Of a DNA stretch of 64,000 bases, positions 46,201 through 57,731 are shown in pieces. Source of the DNA: Thalassia testudinum (lineage: Eukaryota; Streptophyta; Magnoliopsida; Alismatales; Hydrocharitaceae); contig JAZHRO010000013.1 of assembly GCA_037157565.1 (NCBI GenBank), forward strand, positions 75,261,501-75,325,500, read 5' to 3'. The notes under the pieces are model-generated. The model was not told the origin of the DNA. It worked only from the letters and a program-made list of their open reading frames with translations, and ran no database searches. A program made the translations under genes and the position numbers. How positions within the stretch are numbered: position 1 is the stretch's first letter; the number at the start of each line of letters is the position of its first letter.

Positions 46201-48000
46201 TTGCTACTGTATGATCTAAAACATTGACAGTAATGAATCAAATTCAAGGGCAATGTACCCACCCACATTTAGAGTATCCATAGGATGTTGTACAGGGCAC
46301 CCAAGAAGATCAGTCCCAGATTTTATACGATTTTTTTAAAGGTATGTGGATAGTTTTTATTTTGAAAAAGATTTGGATGATTTTTATGATGGAGCAAAAT
46401 TCACCACAGCATAGAAAACAAGAGCCAAATAAACAAAAGCATCTAAATTGTAACCAACCTTTGCTCCAGGATCGCCTCCATTCCCATCTGCATCACCCCC
46501 ATCAACATCCATCCTCTCTTCCTTCACTTTCCGCAACATTCCTCCATTCTTCAACTCATTATCATCCCTGTAAACCTCATCCTTGACCTTGCCCTTGATT
46601 TCCTCCTCCCTCTCTTCCTCCTTGACCTTCTCAGCCATCCTCAACTCCCTCCTCCCATTCTCAACAATCATCAACTCCTCCTTTACTACCTCCTTCACCT
46701 CCTCCCTAAACCCTCTCCTCCTCCTTCCCTCTTCCTTCCTCCCATCCAAATCAAAACCCTCATCACCTCTCCTCTTCTCCCGCCTCTTATCAACCAACAC
46801 CTGTCCTTTCATCAATTCCCTCTCTTCCTTCCCCTTCCCCTCATCTCCATCTTCCTCCCTCCTCCTCTCCCGCCTCTCATCTCTGGATGCCCGCCCATCC
46901 TTCATTCTCCCCTCCTCCCTCCTCTCTTCCACACTCCCCTCCCTCCACCTCTCCTGCTTCTCATCCCCACCCCTTTCCCTCACCCATTCATCCTTCATTC
47001 TCCTCTCCTCCTCCTTCCTCTTCTTTCCATCATCCTCCCTCCTCTCCCGCCTCTCCTCCACGACTGCCCGTTCCTCCTTCATTCTCCTCTCCTCCTCCTT
47101 CCTCTTCTTTCCATCATCCTCCCTCCTCTCCCGCCTCTCCTCCACGACTGCCCGTTCCTCCTTCATTCTCTTCTCCTCCTCCTTCCTCTTCTTTCCATCA
47201 TCCTCCCTCCTCTCCCGCCTCTCCTCCACGACTGCCCGTTCCTGCTTCATTCTCCTCTCCTCCTCCTTTCTCTTCTTTCCATCATCCTCCCTCCTCTCCC
47301 GCCTCTCCTCCGCGACCGCCCGTTCCTCTTTCGACCTCCTCTCCCATCTTTCTTCAGACAGCCCCCGCTCGCTCCTCAATCTCCTCTCCTCCTTCTCCTT
47401 CCTCTCATATCCTTCATCATCCTTCCTCCTCTTTTCCCTCCTCTCCTCCTTCAATCTCCTCTCCTTCTCCTTTCTCTCGTAACCGTCTTCCTCCCTCCTC
47501 CTCTCCCGCCTCTCATCCCTTGTTCTCCTATCCTCCTTCTCCCTCCTCTCGTCAACACTACCCTCCCTCCTCTCCCGCCTTTCGTCCTTCGGCCTCCTCT
47601 CCTCCCTGTCCTTCCTCACGTCCGCATCGTCCTCCCTCCTCCTCCTCCTCTCCTCCTCCTCCTCCTTGTCCTCCTCCATCCCATAGCCTTCGTCCCCTCT
47701 CCACCTCTCATCCGACACACGGGGGCGCTTCTCCCCCGCCGGCTCCCTATCCTCGCGGTGCCCCTTCCTCTTCCTGGACGCCTCCACCGACGCCTCACGG
47801 CTCATGCTTCGGCTTCTCACCCTCTCCTCCTCCTCCTCCTCCACCTCCCCACACCTCCCGTCGTCCCTTGGAGGCCTCCGCCTCTCCTCCGACTCGCGCC
47901 CCTCGTCGCGGTGGCGCCGGCCGTGCCTGTGGTGGTGCTCGGGTTCGTCGCGGGACCTTCGGGACGACCGATCTCGGTCGCGGTCGGAGTCACGCGCCAT
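40245..48000 (-). CDS. PRP3: U4/U6 small nuclear ribonucleoprotein PRP3 (RDM16-like)
   Basis: Six exons join in frame with canonical splice junctions: 48000-46459, 42639-42373, 42164-41727, 41643-41449, 41371-41211 and 41106-40245, giving about 1154 residues. Exon 1 encodes a very long Arg/Glu/Lys-rich region starting MARDSDRDRDRSS. Later exons hold the conserved PRP3 core (AQEVAARMGF, PYFDSRMGINKTKLLRPKR, DVPLLPSGKYDD, PLKLTKKETKKLRTQRRLAK), and the last exon holds the C-terminal DUF1115-type domain ending LAANFSGEI. PRP3 binds U4/U6 RNA and is part of the U4/U6.U5 tri-snRNP; the Arabidopsis ortholog RDM16 also affects RNA-directed DNA methylation. The usual length is about 680-790 residues, and the excess here comes from exon 1. 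Intron 1 is 3.8 kb. A broken copy lies at 11.95-16.64 kb. Confidence 0.93.
42640..46458 (-). other. intron 1 of PRP3
   Basis: 3819 bp, bounded by donor AAAG|GTTGGT and acceptor CTTTAG. It holds no gene. It contains degenerate AT-rich repeats (44180-44370), two copies of a block with CATATGCAGGTTAGACCG (44430 and 44482), a roughly 33-bp tandem repeat with GTGTAGCCTTTG (44645-44725), and a repeated GGGATATGCACA block (45530 and 46038). Part of it (about 43640-43750) is shared with the pseudogene. Confidence 0.7.
46991..47345 (-). repeat. 84-bp coding minisatellite in PRP3 exon 1
   Basis: About 4.2 units of 84 bp, with matching points at 47027, 47111, 47195 and 47279. Each encodes 28 residues of the form ERAVVEERRERRED followed by DGKKRKEEERRMK. 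Units are nearly identical at DNA level (unit-specific changes include CTGCTT for CTCCTT and TTCTCC for CTCCTC), so the array expanded recently. The region would form a long charged single helix. Confidence 0.92.
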
Positions 48001-48022
48001 GGGAGTTTGTGGAGTTGAGATT

Positions 48023-48043
48023 TTAGGGTTAGGGTTAGGGTTT
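48023..48043 (-). promoter_or_regulatory. telo-box tract in the PRP3 5' leader
   Basis: Three telomere-type units (on the minus strand AAACCCTAA followed by CCCTAACCCTAA) lie 23-43 bp upstream of the start codon. Telo-boxes near transcription starts are typical of plant genes for the translation and RNA machinery that are active in dividing cells. Confidence 0.75.
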
Positions 48044-48173
48044 GGATTCGGGTGAGCAGAAAGGGGGCAGGGAAGAAGGTGATGGCGGACGAGCGATGAT
48101 GACGGGGAGTAGCGCTGTGGTTTTGTTTGCGGGAATATGGGGTTGGAGATGGGAAGTCGGCATTTCCGGATGG

Positions 48174-48185
48174 CTTTTATATATA
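48174..48185 (-). promoter_or_regulatory. candidate TATA box of PRP3
   Basis: Minus-strand TATATATAAAAG about 175 bp upstream of the ATG, a plausible distance for a core promoter with a leader of roughly 140 bases. Confidence 0.5.
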
Positions 48186-48802
48186 CATACAGTTGAAGTT
48201 TAGCTGATTACTTCCTACGAGTAATATTTTTGAGTGAAATTTCGAAGATTAAAGTCACTCTAAAATTTTAAGATAATTGAACACTCTTAACTATTACGAA
48301 ATTTAATTTTGACGAGTTAATTATTAAAAAATTTTATCATATTTGATAAAGTTACTAGGGTTATATGATTCCGATAAAATTTTATATATTTAATATTTTT
48401 ATTAAATGATTTTAATATATAAATTTTTATTTTGAAATATATGTAAGAATGTTGATTAAGTTATACGTAACTTAGATATAGATGAGTTACACACTTTCTA
48501 TATATATATATATAGTGGGATGTAACTATATATATAATTAATTGGTTAGCATGACTAGAGTATAGAAAATTCATATTCATCTATTCCCTTTCCTAACTAG
48601 ACAGCAATTGACACAAGCATGGTAGGTTTTCTTTGAGAAACCTGCAATTGCTTATATAAAAATCATGTCATTCTCCTTCTCCCTCTCAATGTCCTTTTCT
48701 TTTGAGCAAGCTGCATGCATACCTATAACGAATTAAACCCAATCAATGAAGGTGATAAGACAATATTCTTTTTGAGAAGTGAAAAATGGGAACTCATGGT
48801 AG
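48186..48802. other. AT-rich upstream region of PRP3
   Basis: No gene seen. A short (TA)n run lies at 48500-48535. The solo LTR inserted 0.8 kb upstream of the PRP3 start codon follows. Confidence 0.5.
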
Positions 48803-48807
48803 CACAC

Positions 48808-51436
48808 TGTTACGATCCGGTTCTCGAATCCCTACAGGACATGAGACTAGCTCGACTCGACTAATCCCAAGACCTAGTCGTTCAACAAGAAATAACCAAA
48901 AAGTAGGAAAGTAAACCACATTCACTATACTAAGTAACTAACAGTAAAAGAGTACAGCAGTAAAGGAAGTAAAAGCTACTGACAGTATATATCACCACCA
49001 CAATAGTAAAGCGAAAATGAAGTACAGAAACATAAACTGTAACAAAAGCTTGAACTCACTAACAAGAAGGAAGTACAACAACAGGAAACTACTACTGGGC
49101 TCAACTGGGCCCAGCACCCTCTGCAGTCGGTGGCTCAAGCTACTCAACTCCTGGACCTGTAAAGGGGTACGGGAAAAACAGAGTCAGCGAACGCTGAGTA
49201 GAGTGGTAACCAGACTAACTAAGGCAGTAAAAGCTAACAGGTAATTTATCTTTTTCAATTATTTTATTTTACAGGTCATTCCTTTTTCACCCATTGGTTT
49301 ACTTTTCAGATCTCTTTCTTGATCTCGCATGTTCCTCTTGGGAACGATCTTGATTGCAGTCTTTTCCGAAAAGTAGAAGGCACACGTGGTGCTCTCCTGG
49401 CCGGGAGAGTCCCCCGTGGTGATTCTACATCCAGTCAACCACCCCGAGGTCACGAACAGACGTAGCGGTGACTACGGCACGGGCGATAAGCACACGGGTA
49501 GCTACCTCGCACTGGCACGCAGTCAGTCGTTTCCGCTAGTGGGTACACCCAAATTACAGCACGGATCAGTATAGAGCCAAGTCCTCTCAGTAACAGGGGT
49601 CTAGCCCCTTAAAACCAAACAGGGGTCTCGCCCCTCCATAGTCCGCGCACCCTCGTCTGACTACCTCGGTTTGCCCAGTGGGCCTAACAAGTCGGTGTAG
49701 GGTGGCTAGCTGAACCCCGGACCCCGTAGGGTGGCTAGCTCTCTCCCTACACTAGTAGCTCTCCCTGGTACAGTGTATGCGAGGGCCAAAGAAGTCGGTG
49801 TAGAGTGGCCAATCCTAACCCCGAGTCCCAACCCAAGGGCGGCTAGCTCTGCTCTGCACTAAACAGGGGACAGTTGCTCTCCTTGGTACCGCGTACTTAA
49901 GGGCCAGCACACTTCCCACTCACATTTCCAAATCCATTCCATTTATCCACAGGAACTCTACTCCCAATTCCCCGTAGGGTTCATGCTCGTATTTCCCCAG
50001 GTTATTTCATACCAGGTTTCCTCATTCACATTTCCATTCTCAGATTTCCACAATTTGCATATACAATAAGAAATGTCACAGGTATTTGTCTAACTAGCAC
50101 AGGCATTTCATGTTCCACAGGCAGCTCTTGTTTATTAATAGGCAGTTGTTCATAATTCTATTCATTTATTTAAGACTGCAATCTCAAACACGCATACAAA
50201 CAGTGCAAGTACTTCTCGTCATAGGATTCATGCCTCATCCTAGGTTTCTAGTTATCAAGTTTCACATATGCATTCATGTTTTATAATTTAAAACAAGGGA
50301 AACCACTCTACCTGACAATCCGGGAATACTGGGGACTTAAACGGCAAGCTCACATGCCTCTGCAGGCCCCGAACACGCAATAGATCGAAGTCCTATACCA
50401 AGGGACATACCACAACAGAAAGTTCAGAACAGTATATAAGGCTTTCTGACACGTAGAGGAGCTCACAAGGAATCCACAGTTATCTTGTATGCGTAAAATG
50501 GACTTCAAACGGACCCTAAACGGGTCAAAAACAAGACGCAAACCTAAATTAGACGTCTAGCACAGGATCCATACGTCTTAAAAGTATCCAGAGTCTCACC
50601 TCAGGTTCTTGCGTCGACTTCAAACATCCAGAACCCCTTCTTGACCGTCTAGACCCAACTCCAGACGTCCGACCTCTCCAATCGTCTGGTAAGCTATCCA
50701 GATGTCCGAAACATGTGGGAGGGCGTGCCTCGTGCCTTCCCAAAGCTATCCCTGCACGCGATAGACGTATCACCTATATTTAGCCATGCGGATCGAAGCT
50801 GCGGTGCAGCCTGCATGGCCGTAACCGCAAGAGGAACATACCTTCGCGGAACGCTACTTTCAGATGTCTGGTGTCGTCACCAGACGTCCAATCCGTCGTC
50901 TGGATGACACACCAGACGTCTGATTCTGGGAAAAACCCAAAACCAGACCGACCTGCTCCTCTCGTTGCGCGTAGCCGGGACCTCTCCTCCCTGCCTGCAG
51001 CAAAGTGTCAGGGATGTCTCCCCCGACACGCTCCTCCTCCCACACGCGTCACTCCGGCCGTGCATCCTCTGGCGAGCTCCCACGAGCTCGCGAGCTCAAG
51101 CTCTTCCTCCTCTCTTCAGGCCGCCTCTCCTCCTTGTCGCTCGCTCTCGCGCTCGCCCCTCTCGCTGTATTGGAGAGGAAGGAGGGAAGGTGGCTGTGGT
51201 GGAGTGGGGAAGAAAGGAAGAGGGGAGAGGGTCTTATATAAGGGTGCACTAGGGTTCTGCGGGGGGGGGGGAGAAGAGGGAAAAAGGTAATCTGCGCGCA
51301 GCCAGCACGCAGACACGCGAAGCTACGTACAAATTTTCAATTTCCAGACGTCTAAGAATGTATCTAAACGTCTGACCAAACGTCTGATCGACCGTCCAGA
51401 TGTCTTAAAGGGCTCAGAACAGAACGAATCTTTACA
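48808..51436 (-). mobile_element. solo LTR of the chromovirus family, diverged copy
   Basis: 2629 bp starting TGTTACGATCCGG and ending TCTTTACA on the plus strand, flanked by the duplication CACAC (48803-48807 and 51437-51441). It aligns along its whole length with the LTRs at 25.6 and 33.3 kb but with many differences. No internal sequence remains, so it arose by recombination between two LTRs. A clear minus-strand TATA motif TTATATAAG is at about 51234-51242. Minus orientation would direct transcripts away from the window's right side, toward PRP3, which is also transcribed on the minus strand. Confidence 0.93.
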
Positions 51437-51441
51437 CACAC

Positions 51442-52100
51442 TATGTTAGCTTAAGAAAATAAGGAAAATAATGGAGAATACAAGATTTGTGCATGCTATT
51501 TGCGCATGCTTCGTTTGAGCCAAACTAAAACCTATGTAAGCAAAATTTAGCCTCTACTTAAGGAATTAAGGCAAATAAATGGAGAATAGGATGGTGGAAG
51601 TTGTAGGAACAATAGAGAAAATAAGAACAATAGGTAAACGATAGAGAAGAGTGCGTGCTTGGTCTCGTGCAACAGCAGAAACAAGAGAGGTATGAAGACG
51701 ATTACACAAAGGAAGGGGCACATGATCATGGAGAGGGTGCTCCTCGAGAGGCTGAGGGAGCTGGAGGAGAAAGTCCCAACCAAAGTGAGTTGGGTGTGGC
51801 AGGTCTCCTAAGGAGGATGGTGGAGTACATTGTTAGAGCTCAAGTTGGTGCTACTCAAATGTTGTTGTATTCTTTATGGCATCTAACACACACACAATGT
51901 CTTTTTTATGTCCTTTTTTAAAATTTTCTTTACTATGCTCTTCTCGTTAAATCAAGTTTGCATTTGCAAGAAAAGAGATCTATTTGCCATGTAGGGTCGC
52001 TTTGGCATTTGATGATTTAGAGATAGAAGGCATTGTTTGGATAGTTTTAGTTGTTGCACTTCTTTTTACCTTCAATGCAATGTTGGTTTGTTGTTAGGAA
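51442..52100. other. unassigned sequence between the two solo LTRs
   Basis: A plus-strand open frame at 51655-51921 (88 codons) reads EGAPREAEGAGGESPNQSEL then GVAGLLRRMVEYIVRAQV. I do not recognise it; its acidic, Gly/Glu-rich character followed by a helix could be a piece of a retrotransposon gag or of a gene. Nothing else is seen. Confidence 0.3.
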
Positions 52101-52494
52101 AAAAAGAAAGAAAGATGGTGACAAAGTGACGTGTCTTTGTGCGTGTGTGTTAAGAGGTGTCGTTATAGTCGCACTTGATACGTCGGTTTTAAAAGAAGTA
52201 AACGGAGGTGAGTCCGAGTGTCGGTCTCAGGGAGGCGTGGAAGTCGGATTTTTGTTTATCACTTGTTGTCACGGAAAAGGCGGAGTTTTGCTTGCGAAAG
52301 ATGCGATTTTGAAAAGCGAGAGAGAGATAGAGAGAGAGAGAGTTTAGAGTTAGAAAGCTCTTGGTTTTGATCATGCAACTTGAACAGAAATTAAAATGGC
52401 AATTGAACGGAAAATAACTTCATTAAACATGCATTCATAGTTCATAAGTTACAACATTAAATACATGCTTCAACAAAAGTAATGGAAAGCTTAG

Positions 52495-52497
<3 letters not shown>

Positions 52498-52526
<29 letters not shown>
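52498..52526. repeat. (GA)n microsatellite
   Basis: About fourteen GA units, inside the probable Athila LTR. Confidence 0.9.
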
Positions 52527-52530
<4 letters not shown>

Positions 52531-52855
52531 CGACGAGACAGCCACGGCGTTGGAGGAGGCTCCATCGGCGGCTCGTCATCTCCGGCAATTACAAGAGTGC
52601 CTAAAGCTAGCTAAGAGAGGAGTGGAGTAGTTGCAAGGGGGAGTGAATGCCTTGAATGGTGGTTGGAGGGGGTTTAAATAGAGTTAGGGGCTTCCTAAAA
52701 GAAGAAGGGGCTTTAGCGACATTCAGAGCGTCGCTATAACCGCTTCCAAAAGCGTCGGTGTAGCCCTCTAGCTGCCGGTCAGCCGCCCGCCCCATTCCTT
52801 CTCCTCGCACGATCCATGGCTGCTGAACGAGAGCCGTCCGATCGAAGATCGGACG

Positions 52856-55476
52856 TGTAACGACCCGATTCCCGAGTTTCTACGAGACACGAGAACCGGA
52901 CTGACTCGACTAATCCCAAGACCTAGTCGTCCAACGAGGAAGTAACCAAAAGAGCAGTAAAGTAAACCACATTCAGCATGAATATAACTAACAGTAAGAA
53001 AATACAGCATTAAGGAAAGAAACCACTACAGTATATACCACCACAACAGTAGAACAACATTCATAACATAATATGAACTGCAGGTAAAGAAAAGTACAGC
53101 GGTAACAAGAACTACTCACTACAGTGGAACAAAAAGAGGTATAAGAGAACAGTGGTAACTCTACTGGACCCTACTCGGCCCAGCGTCCTCTGCAGCCGCT
53201 GACCCTGGCTGCTCAACACCTGGTCCTGAAAGGTAACGAGTGTAACACGTCAGCAAAACGCTGAGTAGAGTGGCAACTAAAATAAAAGAAACAGTAGAGT
53301 GTACAGTAGTTGTTATGTTCTGTTACTTTCTTTATTTACGTCTTTCAATTGTTTCACGATTTCATTTATTTCTCAGATCCTTCACTTGATCTCGAATGTT
53401 TCTTGTGGGAACGATCTTGATTGCAGTCTTTTCCGAACAGTAGAAGTAACACGTGGTGCTCTCCTAGCCGGGAGAGTCCCCCGTGGTGATCCTACTCTCA
53501 GTCAACCACCCCAAGATCACGGACAGGCGTAACGGTGACTACGGCACACGCGATAAACGCACAGGTAGTTAACCCACACTGGCACGCGATCAGTCGTTTC
53601 CATTAACGGGTGCGCCCAAAGCACAGCACGGAGCCAGTACAGGGCAGAGCCCTCTCAGGGGTCCAACCCCTCCACAGTAACCAAACAGGGGCCGTGCCCC
53701 TCCACAGTCCGCGCACCCTCGCCTGACTACCCTAGTTTGCCCCAGCGAGCCTAACAAGTCGGTGTAGGAGGCTAGCAGAACCCCGGGGCCCGTGGGGTAG
53801 CTAGTACCTCCCTACACTAGTAGCTCTCCTCGGTACTACGTACACGAGGGCCAGCAAGTCGGTACAAAGTGGCCAGTCCTAACCCCGGGTCCCTGGGGCA
53901 GCTGGCTCCGCTCTGCACTAAACAGGTACAGGTACTTCCCTTGGTATTACGTACCCAAGAGACAGCACACTACCACGTCTTTCTTTCTCAGTTCCATTCC
54001 TTTCTCTTTCTAGTAGTTCCACTCTTAATTCCCCGTAGGGTTTCAGCTCTTTTAACTCAGAACATCTAGGTTTCACTTTCCAGTTTCACGTTCTTACAAT
54101 CCATGTTCTCAATCACGTTTATTTATTCATAACAGGCAGCTGTTAAATCAAATTACAGGCAGCTATTCGTTCCTTTCCATTTTTCCAAGACTGCAGTATT
54201 CATATATTCCTCTAGTTTTCCCCATCCTAGGATTCATGCCATATCCTAGGATCTATCATACAATCTAGTTTTCCAGCCCTAGGACCTAGGATCTATCATT
54301 CAATCTATTTCTCATTCCTAGGATTCATGCAATGTCCTAGGTTCTATTTATGGTTCCATAATTTAACAGATTATACTAATAAACTTAAAAGCCACTCTAC
54401 CGGTTACAACTGGCGTACTGGGGGCATGGTCGGGAATCCTGCGTACCTCTGCAACCCCCGAGACTGCAATGGAACGGGGTCCTATCACAAGGATCAAACA
54501 CAAGGAATTTCTCAAAACAGTATACAACTACTGTAGACGGGTAGAGGATTTAATTCCGAAAAGCACACAACTCGAAACGTGGAAAACGGACTCCGAACGG
54601 GCCCTAAACGGGTCGAAAACGACAAAACAGTGCAAAATCAGACGTCTAGAACTTCTTCCAGACGTCTTAAAAATGGGGATCAGATGGTACCTTGTCCTAC
54701 GTGGTCTCTCAGACGTCCAGAAGCCTGCGGGGCGTCTGGCCTAGTTCCCAGACATCCGATGGTCACCCCGGACGTCTGGAAGTCGTTCCCGTCGTCTGGC
54801 ACTGCAGCCAGACGTCTGATTCGCGTTGGATGGCGAATCCAGAACCTGCGTGTACCCATTTCTCTCTCTCAGTACGGACGGTCGAAGAAAAGAAAGAAGG
54901 AGGAAAATAACTCACCTTTCAGACGTCTGGACAGTCCTCCAGACGTCCTCCCCGTCGTCTGGTTGGAATCCCAGACGTCGAATTCTGGAAAAATTTCCAT
55001 AATCAGGACGCGACTTGCCCTCCGCTCGCGATGCACGGCCGCGCCGCGTTTCATCCGCCTGCTGCTCAAGCTGCAGCAGGCCTCCCGCGTCACCCCGCGT
55101 CTGCTGCTCCCCCCACCGGCCGGCCCTAGCAGCCCCGGCAAGCTCGCCCTCACGGCCGAGCGCCTCCTCCCACGCTCACCAAGGCTGTCGCTGCCGCCAC
55201 TCACTCGCGCTCGCACTCGCGCACCGGCTGGAAGGAGAAGAGGAAGGGGGCAGAGGTGATGAGAGTGAGGGAGAGGGCGAGGCTTTTTAAAGTCGCGCGG
55301 GGAGAGAGAGCGAGAAAGGCAGCGCTGCGCCTGCGGTAACAGGAGGAGAGAGGGAAAAAGAGAGAGAGGAAGGCGGTTGCGGGTCTGCGTGCGCCTGCGC
55401 GCAAACGCAGTCCCGCGTGCCACCGAAAATAGATCCCAGACGTCTTAAAAAAATTTCTTGGAGTGCGTTCGTAACT
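52856..55476 (-). mobile_element. solo LTR of the chromovirus family
   Basis: 2621 bp starting TGTAACGACCCG, flanked by the duplication GGACG (52851-52855 and 55477-55481). It is much closer to the LTRs at 25.6 and 33.3 kb than to the solo LTR at 48.8 kb. Its right end reads GTTCGTAACT in place of GTTCGTTACA, so the terminal CA is lost. A minus-strand TATA-like TTTAAAAAG is near 55286. Confidence 0.92.
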
Positions 55477-56172
55477 GGACGGCTGAGAGTCTTCCTCACC
55501 CGCGCTGAGATCGCGCCTCGGGAGCGCGTGTGCGCGCGCGTCTCCGCCTGGCCTGCGTGCGCGCGTGGGCGCTCGTGCGCTGCGGTCGCGCCGCGTGGCG
55601 AGATCCTGGCCGCCTGTTGCTGATCGAGCGGCCCAATTTCTCCGCGCCCTTCGCCCGCCTTCAAATCCCCCCCCCCCCGCGCGGCTCGAACGCACGTCGC
55701 GTGGATGCAGGCGTGCACGCTAACCGTTGCGTCATGCTCGAGCTTTTGTCGCGGCGACCGCGGGTAGGCGCGTGGATCTCGGCCGTTCGATCGAAGATCG
55801 ACGGTCGAGATTTGTCCTTGGTTGGCTGAAGTTGTGCGTGCGGTGGGGACGGGCTGACGTGGCACAATCTGGGCCGTTGATCTCCAGATCAACGATCAGA
55901 ACTTCTTGGGCCCATTGTAGGAGCTCCGGATGTCGAATTTGGCCGATCTTGAGTCCGTTGGACTCCGTTCGTCACTCTGAATCCATCCGTGCGGTCCGAT
56001 TGCTCATCTGAGGCATGCTTTGACAAATGCTTACATAAATGACCATTAATACAATTTATAAGCAATCTTGGTATATGATGCATGCAATGCTCCTATTCTA
56101 CTTATGTTGTGCCTTTTATTCTAAAGATGGGCTATATTCAACATAATTATTACCTCCTTATGTGGTGTTATC

Positions 56173-57731
56173 ATACCCCCATACTTACTCTTTGCTTGTC
56201 CCTATCAAGGTTTATTCTGGTCTTTATTCCCTTGCAGAATTCAAGAAGTAATTGCTTAGGCACTTCGTTACTTGTCAATAAGAGGAAATATATGCAGATC
56301 TTAATCTACAAAGTCTAAGCAGTGCCCGGGTGTCTGCCAAAATACGAATCGCCCGAATCCTTGCTTTAGTGTATATAACTATACATACGTATATATATAT
56401 TTTTTTAAGAATTTTTTTCGGAATTCAGTGTGGGTTGGTAACTTTTTACGGCTACCCAACCCACCCAAAACTCGGTCAAAACCAAGTGCTAAGAATCTTG
56501 GTGTGAATGTTGTGATAGACTCACTTAATGGTAATTGAGATAGACTTCGAGTTTCTACGCCTTTAGGTGACCGGAAAAGGAAACAAATTTGCCTGAAGGT
56601 GTATTTGTTCGATTGGTAGCTTTCTCCCTACATTTGTTTTAATTGGGGTCAACACAAGGATTTTTCCAGTGTATATCTCCCCGGCTTGTACTACTTCCCC
56701 GCTTCTTCCTTAGGTGTTTTGGTCTTTTTTTTTGTGCAATTATTGAGCTGGGCTCTGGATAACCGACCAATGGGCTGTTACCCACGATCACTTGTCAGCC
56801 ATACTTGTGCGGTGAAGTGTGGTTTATTTTCTTTTCTTCTTGTCCTTTTTTTTTTGTAGGTGGCTTCCCTGATCTCAAATGTACCTAAAGGCAACGAAAA
56901 AGAAATGGCCTATGGCTGGGTTCTGGACAACCTGCCAATGGGCTGTTACCCACGACAACTTGCCAGCCATACCACCCTAGAGAGTTCATTAGCTACCCAA
57001 TTTCTGTCAAAATCTCCGAGAAGTGAGTCTGTGCAAAAATGTGTCCAGATGCCTAGACTCAAAGTTTTTCTGAGTTAGAGGGTGAGTTAATAAGTCGTAT
57101 ACTTATTACCTTATTTAGTAGGTGAATTAGAATAGCTTAAGGTTGCAAGGATTCGCCGCTAAATCCATATTTTAACGGACACCAGGACTGATTAAGCCTG
57201 AAGGCCTGAAAAGTCTAAGTGTTTAAGTTCTTTCTGTATTATTTCCCACTATTGACAAGTTTCTAATGCCTAAGTTTTCTTCCTAAATTTTTTTTTTAAT
57301 TAATTTATTCATTCAGACTGATTAATTGGGCTCAGGATTATGCAATTTACCACCCCCCATGCTTAAGTTGGACAATGTCCTCATTGGTAGATACATGATG
57401 CAAAAGGGTTCAAAAAGATAATACCTGAGTGACGTGAACTACCAGATCAGTCTGAATCCTCTGGGTTGCCTCCCAGGAAGCGCTGAGTTTAACGCCTCCA
57501 ACTGGGCGGTGCTCGATGTCAGCCCTCAACGAGGGTGACACTTTCCTTGGGGGGTACCTGGGCCAGGAAATGCTTCAATCTTTGACCATTAACTGTAAAA
57601 GTGTGCCCAGTGTTAAGATCAGCGATTTCAACCGCCCCATTAGAATAGGGCTTAACCACCCAAAATGGTCCTGTCCATTTGGACCTGAGTTTCCCTGGGA
57701 AGAGTTTTAGGCGTGCATCAAACAGCCAAAC
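56173..57731 (-). other. non-coding 3' region of the Athila-type element
   Basis: Between the integrase remnant and the probable 3' LTR. On the minus strand 57350-57385 reads CCAATGAGGACATTGTCC then a GCATGGGGGG tract, and 57462-57500 corresponds to GCGCTTCCTGGGAGGCAACC; both are recurrent non-coding landmarks of Athila elements. A diverged 60-bp block is present twice (56748-56815 and 56915-56977). No env-like frame is visible. Confidence 0.6.

Larger units (their letters stand above)
52100..56172 (-). repeat. probable Athila-type 3' LTR, interrupted by a solo LTR
   Basis: On the minus strand, GGACAAGCAAAGAG and a purine tract TATGGGGGTA (about 56173-56195) precede TGATAACACC, the form seen at the start of the 3' LTR in the Tat/Athila group. 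Further along, the minus-strand motif CTATTTAAACCCC (near 52675) is a TATA candidate and a (GA)n tract lies at 52500-52526. The chromovirus solo LTR (52856-55476) splits it. The far border near 52.1 kb is uncertain, since the matching 5' LTR is not in the window. Confidence 0.45.

Noticed and set aside
46991..47345. Regularly spaced repeat that could be taken for a CRISPR-like array
   Set aside because: Units are contiguous 84-bp tandem copies without unique spacers, in a coding exon of a plant gene.
46583..48055. Long plus-strand open frames of Ser/Pro-rich protein (up to 379 codons)
   Set aside because: They are the antisense of the Arg/Glu-rich PRP3 exon 1; codon bias of the repeat explains them.
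50860..51316. Several overlapping open frames in the solo LTR
   Set aside because: Occur on both strands in a GC-rich LTR segment; no domain and no conservation with the sister LTRs.
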